Positions 15,145 to 26,197 of a DNA stretch of 64,000 nt are shown piece by piece (the stretch's first letter is position 1; every line of letters starts with the position of its first letter). The notes beneath the pieces were generated by a model. The model was not told the DNA's origin. It searched no databases and worked only from the letters and a program-made list of their open reading frames with translations. The stretch lies in NCBI GenBank assembly GCA_963989245.1, contig OZ022357.1, positions 21,674,754 through 21,738,753 of the forward strand, given 5' to 3'. The position numbers were made by a program, and so were the translations under genes. This DNA is from Nansenia antarctica (lineage: Eukaryota; Chordata; Actinopteri; Argentiniformes; Microstomatidae).

Positions 15145-15246
15145 TTGGCGCCAAACAGTGCGCTTGTAGCGCCAAACCTAACGGTCATAACACCAACTGA
15201 TGTTTGTATTCCTTCCTCCACCCTTCATGCATGGTGCATCTTACCG
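15145..15246 (+). promoter_or_regulatory. Candidate promoter of the CEP63/DEUP1-family gene, with E2F-type motifs
   Basis: A perfect palindromic E2F-like site TTGGCGCCAAA lies at 15145-15155 and a second half-site AGCGCCAAA at 15168-15176. Downstream, CTTACCG|GTAAGT at 15246/15247 looks like the donor of a short 5' exon. The region is about 750 bp ahead of the first clear coding exon. CEP63/DEUP1-type centriole genes are known E2F-dependent genes, so the placement fits. The transcription start is inferred. Confidence 0.35.
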
Positions 15247-15654
15247 GTAAGTCTTGACTAGTGTTTTGATAGTTGCCTTTTTGCTCAGATCACATAAATA
15301 CATTTTAGATAGGCCTATGGATGACGTTTATAAATGTTACATATTATTACAGCGTGAAACATTCAGTGATGCGTAATTTCTGCATGCAGCCTCACCAGAA
15401 ATGTAAACAATTACATGGGGAAAATGCATTATGCATGCACGTAGCACCAGGTTTCTGTTAGTCTACCTATCATTTGTGCTCAAGACATTACGTTTTTAAT
15501 GAGAGCCGCATTTGGCTACTTTTTTCAAAACATGATTTGAAGTTCAACATGATTTGTTTTAAACATCTGAAAAACATAAGCAATTAAGTGATAATTGCTT
15601 ATGCAATAAAGTGATAAGTCGTTCTTTATTTGGTTATGAAGAGGTACACATATA

Positions 15655-15760
15655 AGTCATCTCCCTGTCATCAGGGATTTGTAGTTCTTTATTTGATTTG
15701 CCTGTAAATCCCCAGATAAGAGTGTTACATTAGTTTTCTTAAGATAGGATAATGAATAAA
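15655..15760. repeat. Dispersed repeat, inverse copy of 7120-7216
   Basis: The reverse complement shares GGATTTACAGGCAAATCAAA, GAACTACAAATCCC and GATGACAGGGAGATGAC with 7120-7216. Confidence 0.5.
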
Positions 15761-16001
15761 TCTAAGACAAACTAAGTAGAGGCATAAGTGTGTGTAGTAT
15801 GACACTGTTCTTCCTCATTAAAAAGTACATATTGCCATGAGAGACTAGTCAGGGAGTAGCTGTATTCCCTGCTCTTAAGAGATAGATTGATTGATCAGAG
15901 TTTAAACAACTTTGTGAGGTACTTGGGGCGTAACTAAGCTAATGGTAGCCTATGTGGGTGACACATCAGCAGCACCACTACCACATCTGTGGGATCCACA
16001 G

Positions 16002-16723
16002 GGCCAGATGGAGAGAACACTGCATGCCCAGAGGAAGAAGCTGCACCTACACAACTACAACAAACGCCTGGAGCACCTCAGGTCAGAGGTCAGTGAGAGC
16101 GAGATCCTCTTGAACCTTAAACCAATACCAATGCTTGTAATGTTTTTGTTTGTTGTATATATATGCATATATCCTTTGTCCTGTGGTTAAGCCTCATCCT
16201 CCCTGTTCAGTTTGATAAGCTTAAAGAGAGCTACGGGAGACGGCAGGATCACTGTTATAGACACAACACAATGGACCAATCACACACCTTCTCCGAGCAC
16301 AGCGTCTTGAGTAAGAAGTTAGAGGTAAGACCGTTGATTAGGATTATGTCTCATCATGACTGCTTCGTGGAATGTAGTAACGCCTGGTCCAAAATCACCT
16401 TGTAGACCCAGACTAGACAGATCTGAAAGGATAGGATTCATATTTTAAAAATGACTGGGACTGTTCCTAACATACTAGATAGCTAAGTGGAGCTATAATC
16501 GTCCTCAGCGCATCATCAGTTCCTTTCAGAGCTACACAACTTGACAGATTTATCATCAGGTATGATGGAAAGCATTATGCATCAATTCACATTTTTTTGG
16601 TACACTACTTCCTTCAGACAGGTTGCTACTCTACTCGGTCAGTAAGTGAAGGATGACATTGTGGTAATTGCCTGTCAAAAGTCTGAACCACTCATGTAAT
16701 TGTGTGTGTGTGTGTGTGTATGT

Positions 16724-16762
<39 letters not shown>

Positions 16763-16772
16763 CGTGCGTGTG

Positions 16773-16804
<32 letters not shown>

Positions 16805-19723
16805 TGTGTGTGTGTGCGTGCGTGCGTGCGCAAATAAAATGGTAATACAATAATATATTGTTTACTATCTGGTTAAAGATTGTTCCTCATGTATCATCAT
16901 AGGATCACCATAAACTTGTGACAGATTCCTTCAAGTACTGATTACAGTTGGGGATTAGTAAGTTATGTCATAATTGGTTCTGCTAAAATGTGGAACAAAG
17001 GCTATTGAAGAATTACAGTTGCAGTACCTGATGGCACAGTCGTGAGCTTAGAATGATAAGGTTCTATCTCCGTTTAGGGTAGTTCAGAGATATTTAGCGT
17101 CAAGGTTTTTACATTCCATTATGTTTTGTGAGATGGAACCTTTGTATTTTATTAATTACTAACTAAAAAACAACACCACACAGGCATTAATAAACACCTA
17201 ATGGATCAGATTATGTAAAAAACTAAATTTTATACCAAAAATGGAGATAGAACCTTATATTCTAACGTCACGAGTAGCTGATGGCACAGTAGTGAATGTT
17301 TTGGGCTCTCCTTCAGGAGCTGAACACAAAGTGTGAGCAGTGGGAGAACCAGAGACTGGACCAGCAGAAGGACATAGCTGCTTTAGAGGTCCATCAGAAG
17401 TCCCTGGCCTTCAAAGTCCAGGTTTTCCAGGTATCCTATTATTCGTTGTATGCAGGTCTTGGTTGCACAGTGATGTGTTCTGAAGTCACCTAGTACATGA
17501 TGTAGTCAGAGTTACCGTTTACCTGACATAGATTAAGTTCACTACCAGACTCCAAAACTCATCTTTAATGGAGACTGGAGAGACTGGAGTGATTCATTTG
17601 AACGTCTTATTTATCCCAGGAATTTTTGTCTGAGAAACTGCCCCATACTGTTACATTTGTGTCTGAGAAACTGCCCCAAACTGTTACATTTTCCATAGAA
17701 AGACATATCAGCAGGATAGAGAACGTCAGCAGCTTTTTTGTGTCAAGGTTCTTAGGCTATTTTCAGAAGCCGTCTTTATTAACTCAAGCATCAGGTGTAC
17801 CATTTAATTTTAGTTTATGTTTAAACACCTGTGAGCCTCAGTGGATAATTATTATGTACAGTATCTGTATACAACAGACAACAGTTCCCCATGTCGCTCT
17901 ACAGTCACTGGGTACCACTGGCGGACTCAGGGGGGGGCAGGGGGGGCGCCCACGGTTGAAAAACGTCTCTCTTAAGTGCCCTTTTGAGTGGCAAAAATGC
18001 CCTTTTGAGTGGAGAAAATGAGAGGAAGTGCCCTATTGGTGCCCCTCCAATGGTCTAAACTTGACCATGTGCCCCCACAGTTGAAAAACGTCTCACTAAA
18101 GTGCCCTTTTGAGTGGCAAAATTAGAGGATGTGCCCTATTGGCTGCCCTTCCAATGGTCTAAACTTGACCATGTGCACTGATGGGGTCCCATGTTGTGCA
18201 GTAGGTGCCCTTTTTTTCTATTCGTCCCCCCTGCCCTTCAAACACCCTGAGTCCGCCACTGCTGGGTACACAGGTTTCTTTGTTATTTCAATACATCTGT
18301 CAATCATATTTAAGTGTAGAGGGATGAGTGGAATCATGTACAGTATTTTAACACAGACTGGTAGTTAACCATGAGTTGAATGTGACTCTCACTCAGGCAA
18401 GTGGGGGCCACCTGCCGCCCCAAGAGGTACCGGTAGTGGTGGACCGAACAGAGACACAGTGGCAGGAGAGTGAGGTCACATCGCTGCAGACCCAATTGGA
18501 CCAAGCGCTGGAAGAGGCGTATAACAACGAGGTCAAAGGTCAGCAGCTGAGAGAAGAAACTGAATCTAAACGGAGGAGGTCACAGGAGGAAATACAGCGC
18601 CTCCTACTGGAGATAGAGATGAACTGCACAGAACAGCAGGTATTATATTGCAATCCTATCATCATGGGCTGAAACAATGTTGTATGATTAACTTCAGTTG
18701 GCTTAAGCTATTTTAGCTTTACAAGTGGATTTATTTTTCTGCTCAAAATTGTGTGAATTCTAGCTTCATTAGCAAAAGTGGGATAGATTTAACCTGATGA
18801 ATTCGGTTTTTTGATTCCAAACACTTGATATTCCTACCAAAAGTGCAGATGTCCAAATCATTTTCCCAGGCGGTTTTCATTTCTCCAGCAGTTATGAGCT
18901 CCACAAAGCAGCACTATAGCGTGGTAGAAACGTTCAGTGCCCTGTATGGCAATATGAGGACATCTGCATAATATCCTTTAGAGGTTATACATATTGTCAG
19001 TGATCATATCTCTGCCTTGATTGGCAGATACAGTAACAATGTCATTTATACTGAGATGGGTTCTATTCATCAACAAATGCAAGCCTATCTCGGCCAAGTT
19101 TCATGGCTGTTACATTTGGCTTCAGAAATCTGTGGAGGAGCTTGACAATCTCACGTCAGACCTGTGGACCACTGAGGACCTCATCCACGCCAGACAGAGG
19201 ATGGGGGAGAGGAGAGGGCAGAGCGGGGTGTCCAGGTTGCAGGAGCAGCTACTCGCACAAGAGAACGCTCTGAGGTGGGCTGGAGGTATTACTATCGATG
19301 CAACCCCCTGTGAATACACTGCTCAACCCAAACTAATGGCAAAAATATATATATAAAAAAGTTTGGAAACGTTATTTCAGTCGATTCTTCCTCCCTTTTA
19401 ATAATACCAACTGGTATTGTATTTTATATCGTTGGAAAGCCTGATTAGTCACCTTTACAACTTGTAAGGATCATGCATTCGTGGAATGAGTAACACAGCT
19501 AAACGTGTGGGTAGCGGCCCAATTTTTGGGGGCCAAAATCCCCTTTATTATTAAAGGGGAGGAATAATCGACCAAAATAAAGTTTCCAAACTTTCTAGAA
19601 CATGTCCTCTTTCACTCTATACTGACATTTCTTTACTCTGGTAAACGAGAAAAGGGAAATGAAGAGAATGGAAAACGTAGAATGGACCGAGAGGAAAGGC
19701 ACATGTCTTATCGGTCTGCCCCT

Positions 19724-19804
<81 letters not shown>

Positions 19805-22800
19805 TCTGTCAGACTGGAGGCCTATCACTCTGCTGCCCCGCCACTGCAGGAGTCTCTTGTGAAGGAGGAACTGCAGTGCCTGGAGCATGCTGGGAAATTC
19901 AAGGATAATGCCATCGCCACGGTACTGTCCCCATGATGACGCAACAGGAGTTCAGATTCAATTGAACACTTACCGTCAAGACGCCAGGATACAGAGGGAT
20001 TCATTTTAAATAGTCGAAAACAAGATGAAAAATATAACCGCAAGTGGCAGTGGGGCGTGTTCCTACAGATATAGAGAGAGCCCCCATAACCATAAATGGG
20101 GTGAGATTGACAGACACGGGGTGGATCTACAGACAGGTTGTAGATTGACAGATAGGGGGGTAGACCTACAGACAGGTTGTAGACTGACAGATAGGGGGTA
20201 GACCTACAGACAGGTTGTAGATTGACAGATAGGGGGTAGACCGACAGACAGGTTGTAGATTAACAGATAGGGGGTAGACCTACAGACAGGTTGTAGATTG
20301 ACAGATAGGGGGTAGACCTACAGACAGGTTGTAGATTGGCAGATAGGGGGTAGACCTACAGACAGGTTGTAGATTGGCAGATAGGGGGTAGACCTACAGA
20401 CAGGTTGTAGATTGACAGATAGGGGGTAGACCTACAGACAGGTTGTAGATTGACAGATAGGGGGTAGACCTACAGACAGGTTGTAGATTGACAGATAGGG
20501 GGTAGACCTACAGACAGGTTGTAGATTGGCAGATAGGGGGGTAGACCTACAGACAGGTTGTAGATTGACAGATAGGGGGGTAGACCTACAGACAGGTTGT
20601 AGATTGACAGATAGGGGGTAGACCTACAGACAGGTTGTAGATTGACAGATAGGGGGTAGACCTACAGACAGGTTGTAGATTGACAGATAGGGGGGTAGAC
20701 CTACAGACAGGTTGTAGATTGACAGATAGGGGGTAGACCTACAGACAGGTTGTAGATTGACAGATAGGGGGTAGAGCTACAGACAGGTTGTAGATTGACA
20801 GATAGGGGGTAGACCTACAGATAGGGGGGTAGACCGACCACTCACCTAATATGGGCCAAGTTGAACTCATGATATACTAAGCCATTATGATATTATCTCT
20901 TCTCAGAGATAACAACAAACACTGAGAGAAGCTGACATACAGAGTTGGGCCACGCTCTAATTTACACCATATGTTTCCCCTCCGACTGTTAATGAGACAC
21001 CAGGAAGAGGGGGGAGACCTTAGGGAAGAGCGGGATTTATTCAAACTGACATCTTGTTTTTAGCGTTAATGGTCTGCTAGTTATTTTTTGCTTCACAGTG
21101 AGGGGGGGTAGAGTGATGTGGAGTGTCTCAGAGCTCAACCTCCTCTATTTCACAGGCCTTTTTCTCTGCTGTGACATTTATGGAGATAATCGGTCATTAA
21201 AAAAGCACAATCTACTGTAGGCAATATAATAGGGGTCGGTGTAAATTTATTACAATGTTCTCACCATGAAGATATATATGGTCGCTTTGCATAAAAGTGA
21301 TCTATACCGCTTCTAAGTGCTTTGGGGAGAATCGCTAAGAGGTTTAAATCATGCCCTTCTGCTAATTAAATATGCACGCACGCACGTACACACGCACGCG
21401 ATACTACTGCCGAGCAGTAAAGTAGATTGTGAGAGGAGAACAATTAAGCGTTTCTTTCTTTAACGATGAGGAATGGGTCATGTTCTCAAACGGCTATCGA
21501 GAGGTTATTTTACACGAGCCCTTTCTGAGTCTAACTTTACTACTTTTCGTCCGTCCATCATGTACGTATGTAAGCATATTCCTTATTTCTCATTACGTTC
21601 TGCTTATCTGTAACAGACAATCTCAATTCACAGTCGATTGTCGTTGTGTCTCTTGTACCCGTAAAGAAGACCCCTAGCCATGAAGGACGTCTACATGGTA
21701 CCACAGAATTTACAAAGGAGGGGGAGCAACTAGCGAAGAGGGAGCATGCCTGGGAGGTGCTCAGAACCATTGCTCATCCAAGGTAAGGCCTTCCCCTTGG
21801 CAAATCGGGTTGGACATCTGATGGTTCTCCTGTCTCCAGTCGCTGATTGTTTATGGAGTTCTTCAAGTCAGACAAGACACTTTACAACTTGTGGCATCCC
21901 CATTGGGTGCAGCCGAGGATTGCCCCCTTGACCTAGTGGTAGCATGCTAGCTGCAAAGTATTTAAAATTATTTCAAATACCCATTCAAACCCTAGGTCAC
22001 TACCACTCCTCGCTGCTATACCCTACATACCCTGCTACCAGCTCTAGGATCTGTTGAAACTGTAAACCACCAGAATGTGCTGTAGACTTGAATTAAGTGT
22101 TTTTGAGAGAGGTCTCACACGCTGACTGGTATGTGATTGGCTGTGGGCTCCTGTATCCAATCAGCTGGGAGCAAACTGGGACCAGAAACCACCCTGAGAA
22201 GAAACCACCACGTCTCCATGGTAACAGAGACAGGGCAAAGGAGATAACAGCTGAGGCGAATGGGAGTTGGACTTTATGTCATGCCTTTAGCCACCAGGAG
22301 ATGGCGCAACTACAGGTGAGCAATAGAGACGATCCTGAAGTTATAATCTTGCGGTCCGAGTGGTGTTGCAAAATATGAGGCACACAGATTAGATCCAGGT
22401 CAGTGTAGATCTTCTCAATGCCTGGAGAAAGCATTAACACTAACCTTAAACCCTAACTCAGAACCTAAACAGAATTTCAAACACACACACACAAAAAAAA
22501 TCTCTTTCTGTTTCTTATTTCCTTTATTGGTAGTGTGTAGGTCAAGTGTGTTATTTGTGCTGCAAGTAGTACATAGGCTGTGGATGTGAAGTTTATGCTC
22601 AAGAAAGGAAAGTTAGGTAAAGCTATGGTTGGGGTTAACAGGTTAGTTTCTCAGTCTACTTAATTTAGCAATTCGTGAGATTAGAATGATAAGGTTCTAT
22701 CTCTGTTTAGGGTCGTTCAGAGATATTGAGCGTCAACGTTTTTACATTCCATTATGTTTTGTGAGATGGAACCTTTGTATTTTATGAATTACTAACTAAA

Positions 22801-23114
22801 AAATGTCAACATTTTAAAAATAACACCACACAGGCATTAATAAACACCTAATGGATCAGATTATGTACAAAAAACTCAATTTTGACAAAAATGGAGATAG
22901 AACCTTAGAATTCTAACGTCACCAATTCTCACCCCCGTTTCCAGTCTAACCAAACCAAACCCCTTGTCTGCAGTGTTCAGAGTCCACACCGGGGGAGCTC
23001 TTTCTCCAGGAGGAGGAGAGGAGGCTGAGGGAGCTCGAGAACTGCTTCTACTCCCACATCCAGCAGCTCAACTGGGACACAAGCAGAACCATAGAGCTCC
23101 ATAGTGCCACCTAG
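16002..23114 (+). CDS. cep63: CEP63/DEUP1-family centriole assembly coiled-coil protein (5' end unresolved)
   Basis: Exons read in phase: 16002-16088, 16211-16324, 17317-17430, 18397-18639, 19126-19274, 19813-19921 and terminal 22974-23114. The peptide is almost all coiled coil. It aligns in order with what I know of CEP63 and DEUP1: LRSEFDKLKESYGRRQ, CEQWENQRLDQQKDIAALE, VTSLQTQLDQALEEAYNNE, and a C-terminal FLQEEERRLRELENCF, matching the conserved EEE-x-R-xx-ELE end. These paralogues recruit CEP152 to start centriole duplication (CEP63) or deuterosome-driven amplification (DEUP1). The neighbour smco4, on the opposite strand, is the DEUP1 neighbour in human. The N-terminal exon encoding the usual ELQELM-type start was not found. 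Extra exons near 21663-21781 and 22165-22316 fit in phase with each other and with the last exon, but are tentative. CEP63 versus DEUP1 is not settled. Confidence 0.72.
16699..16830. repeat. (TG)n/(CGTG)n microsatellite
   Basis: A TG run passes into CGTG units, inside an intron of the CEP63-family gene. Confidence 0.9.
17041..17272. mobile_element. CGTGA inverted-repeat element, copy 2
   Basis: Begins CGTGAGCTTAGAATGATAAG and ends TTCTAACGTCACG, in an intron of the CEP63-family gene. The four flanking bases differ (CAGT and AGTA). Instead a 13-mer, CTGATGGCACAGT, appears on both sides, suggesting a rearranged flank. Confidence 0.7.
17916..18261. mobile_element. hAT-type MITE with 8-bp target duplication
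   Basis: Inverted ends CACTGGCGGACTCAGG and CCTGAGTCCGCCACTG, flanked on both sides by CTGGGTAC (17908-17915 and 18262-18269). It is 346 bp, internally repetitive (GTGCCCTTTTGAGTGG units) and non-coding. It lies in an intron of the CEP63-family gene. Confidence 0.85.
19358..19594. repeat. Small inverted-repeat element
   Basis: Left end AAAGTTTGGAAACGTTATTT and right end AAATAAAGTTTCCAAACTTT are inverted copies; the next bases AGTCGATT and AATCGACC also pair. No target duplication was assigned. Confidence 0.5.
19729..19803. repeat. (CT)n microsatellite before a CEP63-family exon
   Basis: About 35 CT units end ten bases before the acceptor of exon 19813-19921, acting as its pyrimidine tract. 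Confidence 0.95.
20113..20835. repeat. About 36-bp minisatellite in a CEP63-family intron
   Basis: About 20 units with core TAGACCTACAGACAGGTTGT followed by AGATTGACAGATAGGGGG. Unit length varies by one base with the G run (GGGGG or GGGGGG). No open frame of interest. Confidence 0.92.
20840..22672. other. Intronic DNA with two tentative exons
   Basis: Within the last large intron of the CEP63-family gene, 21663-21781 (frame containing GEQLAKREHAWEVL, donor AAG|GTAAGG) and 22165-22316 (frame containing RDRAKEITAEANG, donor CAG|GTGAGC) are open, end at good donors and are in phase with the final exon. I could not match them firmly to the family, so they stay outside the main model. Confidence 0.3.
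22674..22923. mobile_element. CGTGA inverted-repeat element, copy 3
   Basis: Begins CGTGAGATTAGAATGATAAG and ends TTCTAACGTCACC, with a 4-bp duplication AATT (22670-22673 and 22924-22927). It ends 50 bp before the last CEP63-family exon. Confidence 0.8.
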
Positions 23115-23142
23115 ATGCCTGGAGGGGCACTGTATCCCTTGG

Positions 23143-23220
23143 TTATAATAATAATAACTTTATTTGTATAGCACTTTTCCTGCAAACGTTGCAGCTCAAA
23201 GTGCTTTAATCATTATATGA
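23143..23220. mobile_element. Retroelement 3' tail fragment
   Basis: TAATAATAATAACTTTATTTGTATAGCAC is a widespread fish repeat end; positions 23147-23180 carry the (AAT)n-ACTTTATTTG pattern. Non-coding. Confidence 0.35.
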
Positions 23221-23406
23221 AATTAAATGAGATTAATGAGATTATAATGAGATTAATGCCATATATGAGATTATGATTGATTCAATTGAAATCATGTCAC
23301 ACATGTTTGTCTAAAAGTGTGTTTGTTTGCAATATTTTTATAATGTAGATTTTGTTTTTCTTCAGTTCCTGTGAACTGTGGAGCATGAATCAAACCAAAA
23401 ACCGGA

Positions 23407-23412
23407 AATAAA
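23407..23412 (+). terminator. CEP63-family polyadenylation signal
   Basis: AATAAA about 290 bp after the CEP63-family stop codon. Confidence 0.4.
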
Positions 23413-23419
23413 TACACGT

Positions 23420-24403
23420 GGTTGTTTAGCCTTCTTTAATAACTGAAACAGGAACATTGTCAAATGTTTTTTAAGGCACATTTTCACATCTGCACAGATG
23501 TCAATCAAAGTCAGAGTTGTCAATAACTTAACGGTACAAAGTGTTTAGCGCTTGGATTGTACATGGAATACATGGGTGTCATTGCGTTCTGTGATGCATT
23601 AGACTAACATCTTTCCAACACATTCATAAAACATCACATACAATCAATCAGGATGAACTCCTGAGCTGCATTCAACTATCAGAACAGACAGGACAACATT
23701 GCTGGCATGTTTGAATACTTCTATCGGACATAGTTTGATACATTCCAAAGACATTAGCTTGAAGAACTGAAACTAGTAAATGCTTGTGATAAGGCTCCTG
23801 TCATGTGACCTTAATCTTAAAACACATTGCTCAACAATGCAGTCGATTCATTTGTTTTTGTCACACTTTAAAATGCATCGACCTTTCGACTAATGAAACA
23901 CATCCCTGGCTGTTAAACTTGGCAAAGCATGTGCAATTGTAGTCCTTTGGTAAACATTGAAATCGAAACTCTTAAGACAGCACCAGAGCCAATATGAATC
24001 CAACTGGCATTTGGAAAAAACGAGGGGGATATAGGCTACTGTAATGGATGGTAAAGTTCTGCCTTTGACACAAACATCTTCATCCATCAAAAGGCACCTA
24101 TTAAAGCCACTGGTAGAACCTACTTCTTCTTCATTCAATCTGATTGTTTTGCAGCTCAAATTTTTTCTCTCGTGGCAACTCACTGCACTTGGGAGGGGAA
24201 GCATCGTTTAAGACATGGCTGAGCTATGTGAGCTGATTCCTCTGGACCAAGCATGCACAGAGAGGGAGAAAGGTAGGGATGAGAGACCAGAGGATGGCCA
24301 TAGGGATGAGAGGAGGTGTAGGGGAGTTGGGGGTGCAGTGAGTCTTAAGTTTGTGAGGATCCAGTCCTTAGGTTGAGTGTATATATAACCCTGGGGGCAT
24401 ATT
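23420..24403. other. Convergent intergenic region, probable smco4 3' UTR
   Basis: No coding frame. It lies downstream of both convergent genes, so the right part is probably the long 3' UTR of smco4 on the minus strand. Confidence 0.35.
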
Positions 24404-24583
24404 CTACTCGATGGCCCCGGGCCTTGTGGCCACGTAGACGAACACCACGATGAGCAGCACCACCACGGCCAGGGTGGGCAGCACCACGGTGCCCACCTGC
24501 TGCCGCGCCTCCTGCATGGCCTGCTTGCGCTCCTTCTTGTCCTTAGACGTCTCCTTCTTTGCTTTGCCCTTCAGCTGCCTCAT
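24404..24583 (-). CDS. smco4: SMCO4, small single-pass membrane protein with coiled coil
   Basis: A single 59-codon exon. The protein begins MRQLKGKAKKETSKDKKERK, a very basic helical N-terminus. Then comes a hydrophobic helix at about residues 31-51 (TVVLPTLAVVVLLIVVFVYV) and a short tail ending RPGAIE. Length and sequence match SMCO4 (formerly C11orf75/FN5), which is nearly invariant among vertebrates. Its function is unknown; it is predicted to be a membrane-anchored protein. The internal ATG at 24583 was chosen over one 12 codons upstream because it has a strong Kozak context (CGCCACCATG) and gives the family's usual length. It is convergent with the CEP63-family gene, matching the human DEUP1-SMCO4 order as I recall it. 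Upstream non-coding exons were not identified. Confidence 0.93.
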   Translation of the reverse strand: MRQLKGKAKKETSKDKKERKQAMQEARQQVGTVVLPTLAVVVLLIVVFVYVATRPGAIE

Positions 24584-24851
24584 GGTGGCGTGGCTCCCCC
24601 CCTGGGCCCTGGCCGGCACACAGCAGACACACAGCTCAGCCCCCCAGACCCTCTGACTGGTTCCTCACAGCTCAGCCCAGGAACCCTCTGACCCTCTGGT
24701 TCCTCACAGGTTCACTTCTGCACTTTCAATCCCCTCGGGTGGTCCACTCACTCGCCAAGACCACAGCACGAGTCAACACCTGTGACCAGAAAACATTTTA
24801 CAAATATTTTAGTTAAATCAGAAAAGAGTAACAAGTTATTTTTTTCTGAGT

Positions 24852-25034
24852 GGGGCAGTCCCACTCATATTTTTTATTTTATTTTATTGACAGATACAGT
24901 AGAGATTTAGACAGGAAGGATGGGTGAGAGAGAGAGGAGGGATGACATGCAGGATATGTCCCCGGCCGGAATCAAACCGGGGACCCTGCGGTTACATGGT
25001 CAACGCTTAACCCGCTACGCCACCTAAGCGCCCC
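24852..25034 (-). repeat. tRNA-derived SINE (family B, copy 2) with 36-bp flanking direct repeats
   Basis: Same family as 2849-3020, with the tRNA-like head at the right end (GGGGCGCTTAGGTGGCGTAG on the minus strand). A 36-bp direct repeat starting TTACAAATATTTTAGTTAAA flanks it at 24798-24833 and 25040-25075. Confidence 0.65.
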
Positions 25035-25144
25035 TAAAATTACAAATATTTTAGTTAAATCAGAAAAGAGTAACATTTTTTATGACAATTATAAACAATC
25101 CATTTGAACGGGTTTGAACTGTCAGTGCAGTCAGTTGTAATAAT

Positions 25145-25907
25145 TAGGGCTGCAACGATTAGTCGACATAATCGACGACGTCGATCATAAAAACTCGTCG
25201 ACGTGGAATTTTTGTGTCGACTAATCGTATTAATAAAAAATAGAAAATAAAACTTTTTTTTTTTTCGGGAGCCATGCAAGAATCAGCTGGGTAAGTTTTA
25301 GCTAACGTTGTTAGCCAACTGGCTAACGTTATATTGTTAGGGTAGTAATGTTTATGTTAGCTTTACTGTTACATGTTGGAAAACAACATCTCATGGACAG
25401 GGCTGTACATGCTATGAGCGTTTGTGCTATTAATTTATTTGCCCTGTGGCACGCGTGTGACAGACAGAGGCGCTTGTATGTAACGTTACGTAGCAGGGGT
25501 TTTCCATGTTGAAGCCAGGAGAACGCGAGATGAAATGAAGTGAGGGGTGGTCGCTATTAAAATACCAGGTAGTCATGGTGGATGATCATGAATGATGCTT
25601 GATAAGTGAATGCTATTTCAATTATGTTGAGTCCACCAGCGAGCTGTCTGTAAGATAAACAGCGCCAAGCGTAGCCTACTAACGTGAGCTGTCTGTAGTC
25701 TAGCCAGCAATGCTAGCTAGCCAATCAACTAGCTCTGTGAGCAGCTGTAGCTTGGCGTAACGTTAGGTTAGATAGCTAGTTAAGCCGGATTTATGCTTCT
25801 GCGTCGCCATTTACGCGCAGCGAAAAGCCACACGACTAATCGCGACTAATCGAAAAAATAATCGACAGATTAGTCGACTACCAAAATAATCGTTAGTTGC
25901 AGCCCTA
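25145..25907. mobile_element. hAT-type DNA transposon, non-autonomous, 8-bp target duplication
   Basis: Ends TAGGGCTGCAACGATTAGTC and AACGATTAG-like inverse ending GTTGCAGCCCTA. Both are flanked by GTAATAAT (25137-25144 and 25908-25915). The subterminal regions are rich in GTCGAC motifs. 763 bp, no transposase frame. Confidence 0.88.
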
Positions 25908-26197
25908 GTAATAATGAATAAACAGCAGTCATGCGTTGTATTGAGATGTGAACCGGAATCTTATGGACTAAGACTCTGATCCTCTCCTATCTTTAATCTC
26001 CAGCAGTGTTTCTATCTGAGATTCTCTGAAGCAATGACACCTGTGGTAGAACACAGGGCAGCGCAGCAGTATTCTCTGTTAATAATGTACAAACTAGAAA
26101 GGTTCCTGAAGAAACTTGTGTGAGCTTAAATTGCTTTAATAAGTCTTATTCTGGTAAATTGATATAAAATATGGTTTAGACTTTAGATGAATAGATA

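Noticed and set aside
24584..24619. Start 12 codons upstream for smco4
   Set aside because: The internal ATG has a strong Kozak context and gives the conserved MRQLKG start and 59-residue length.
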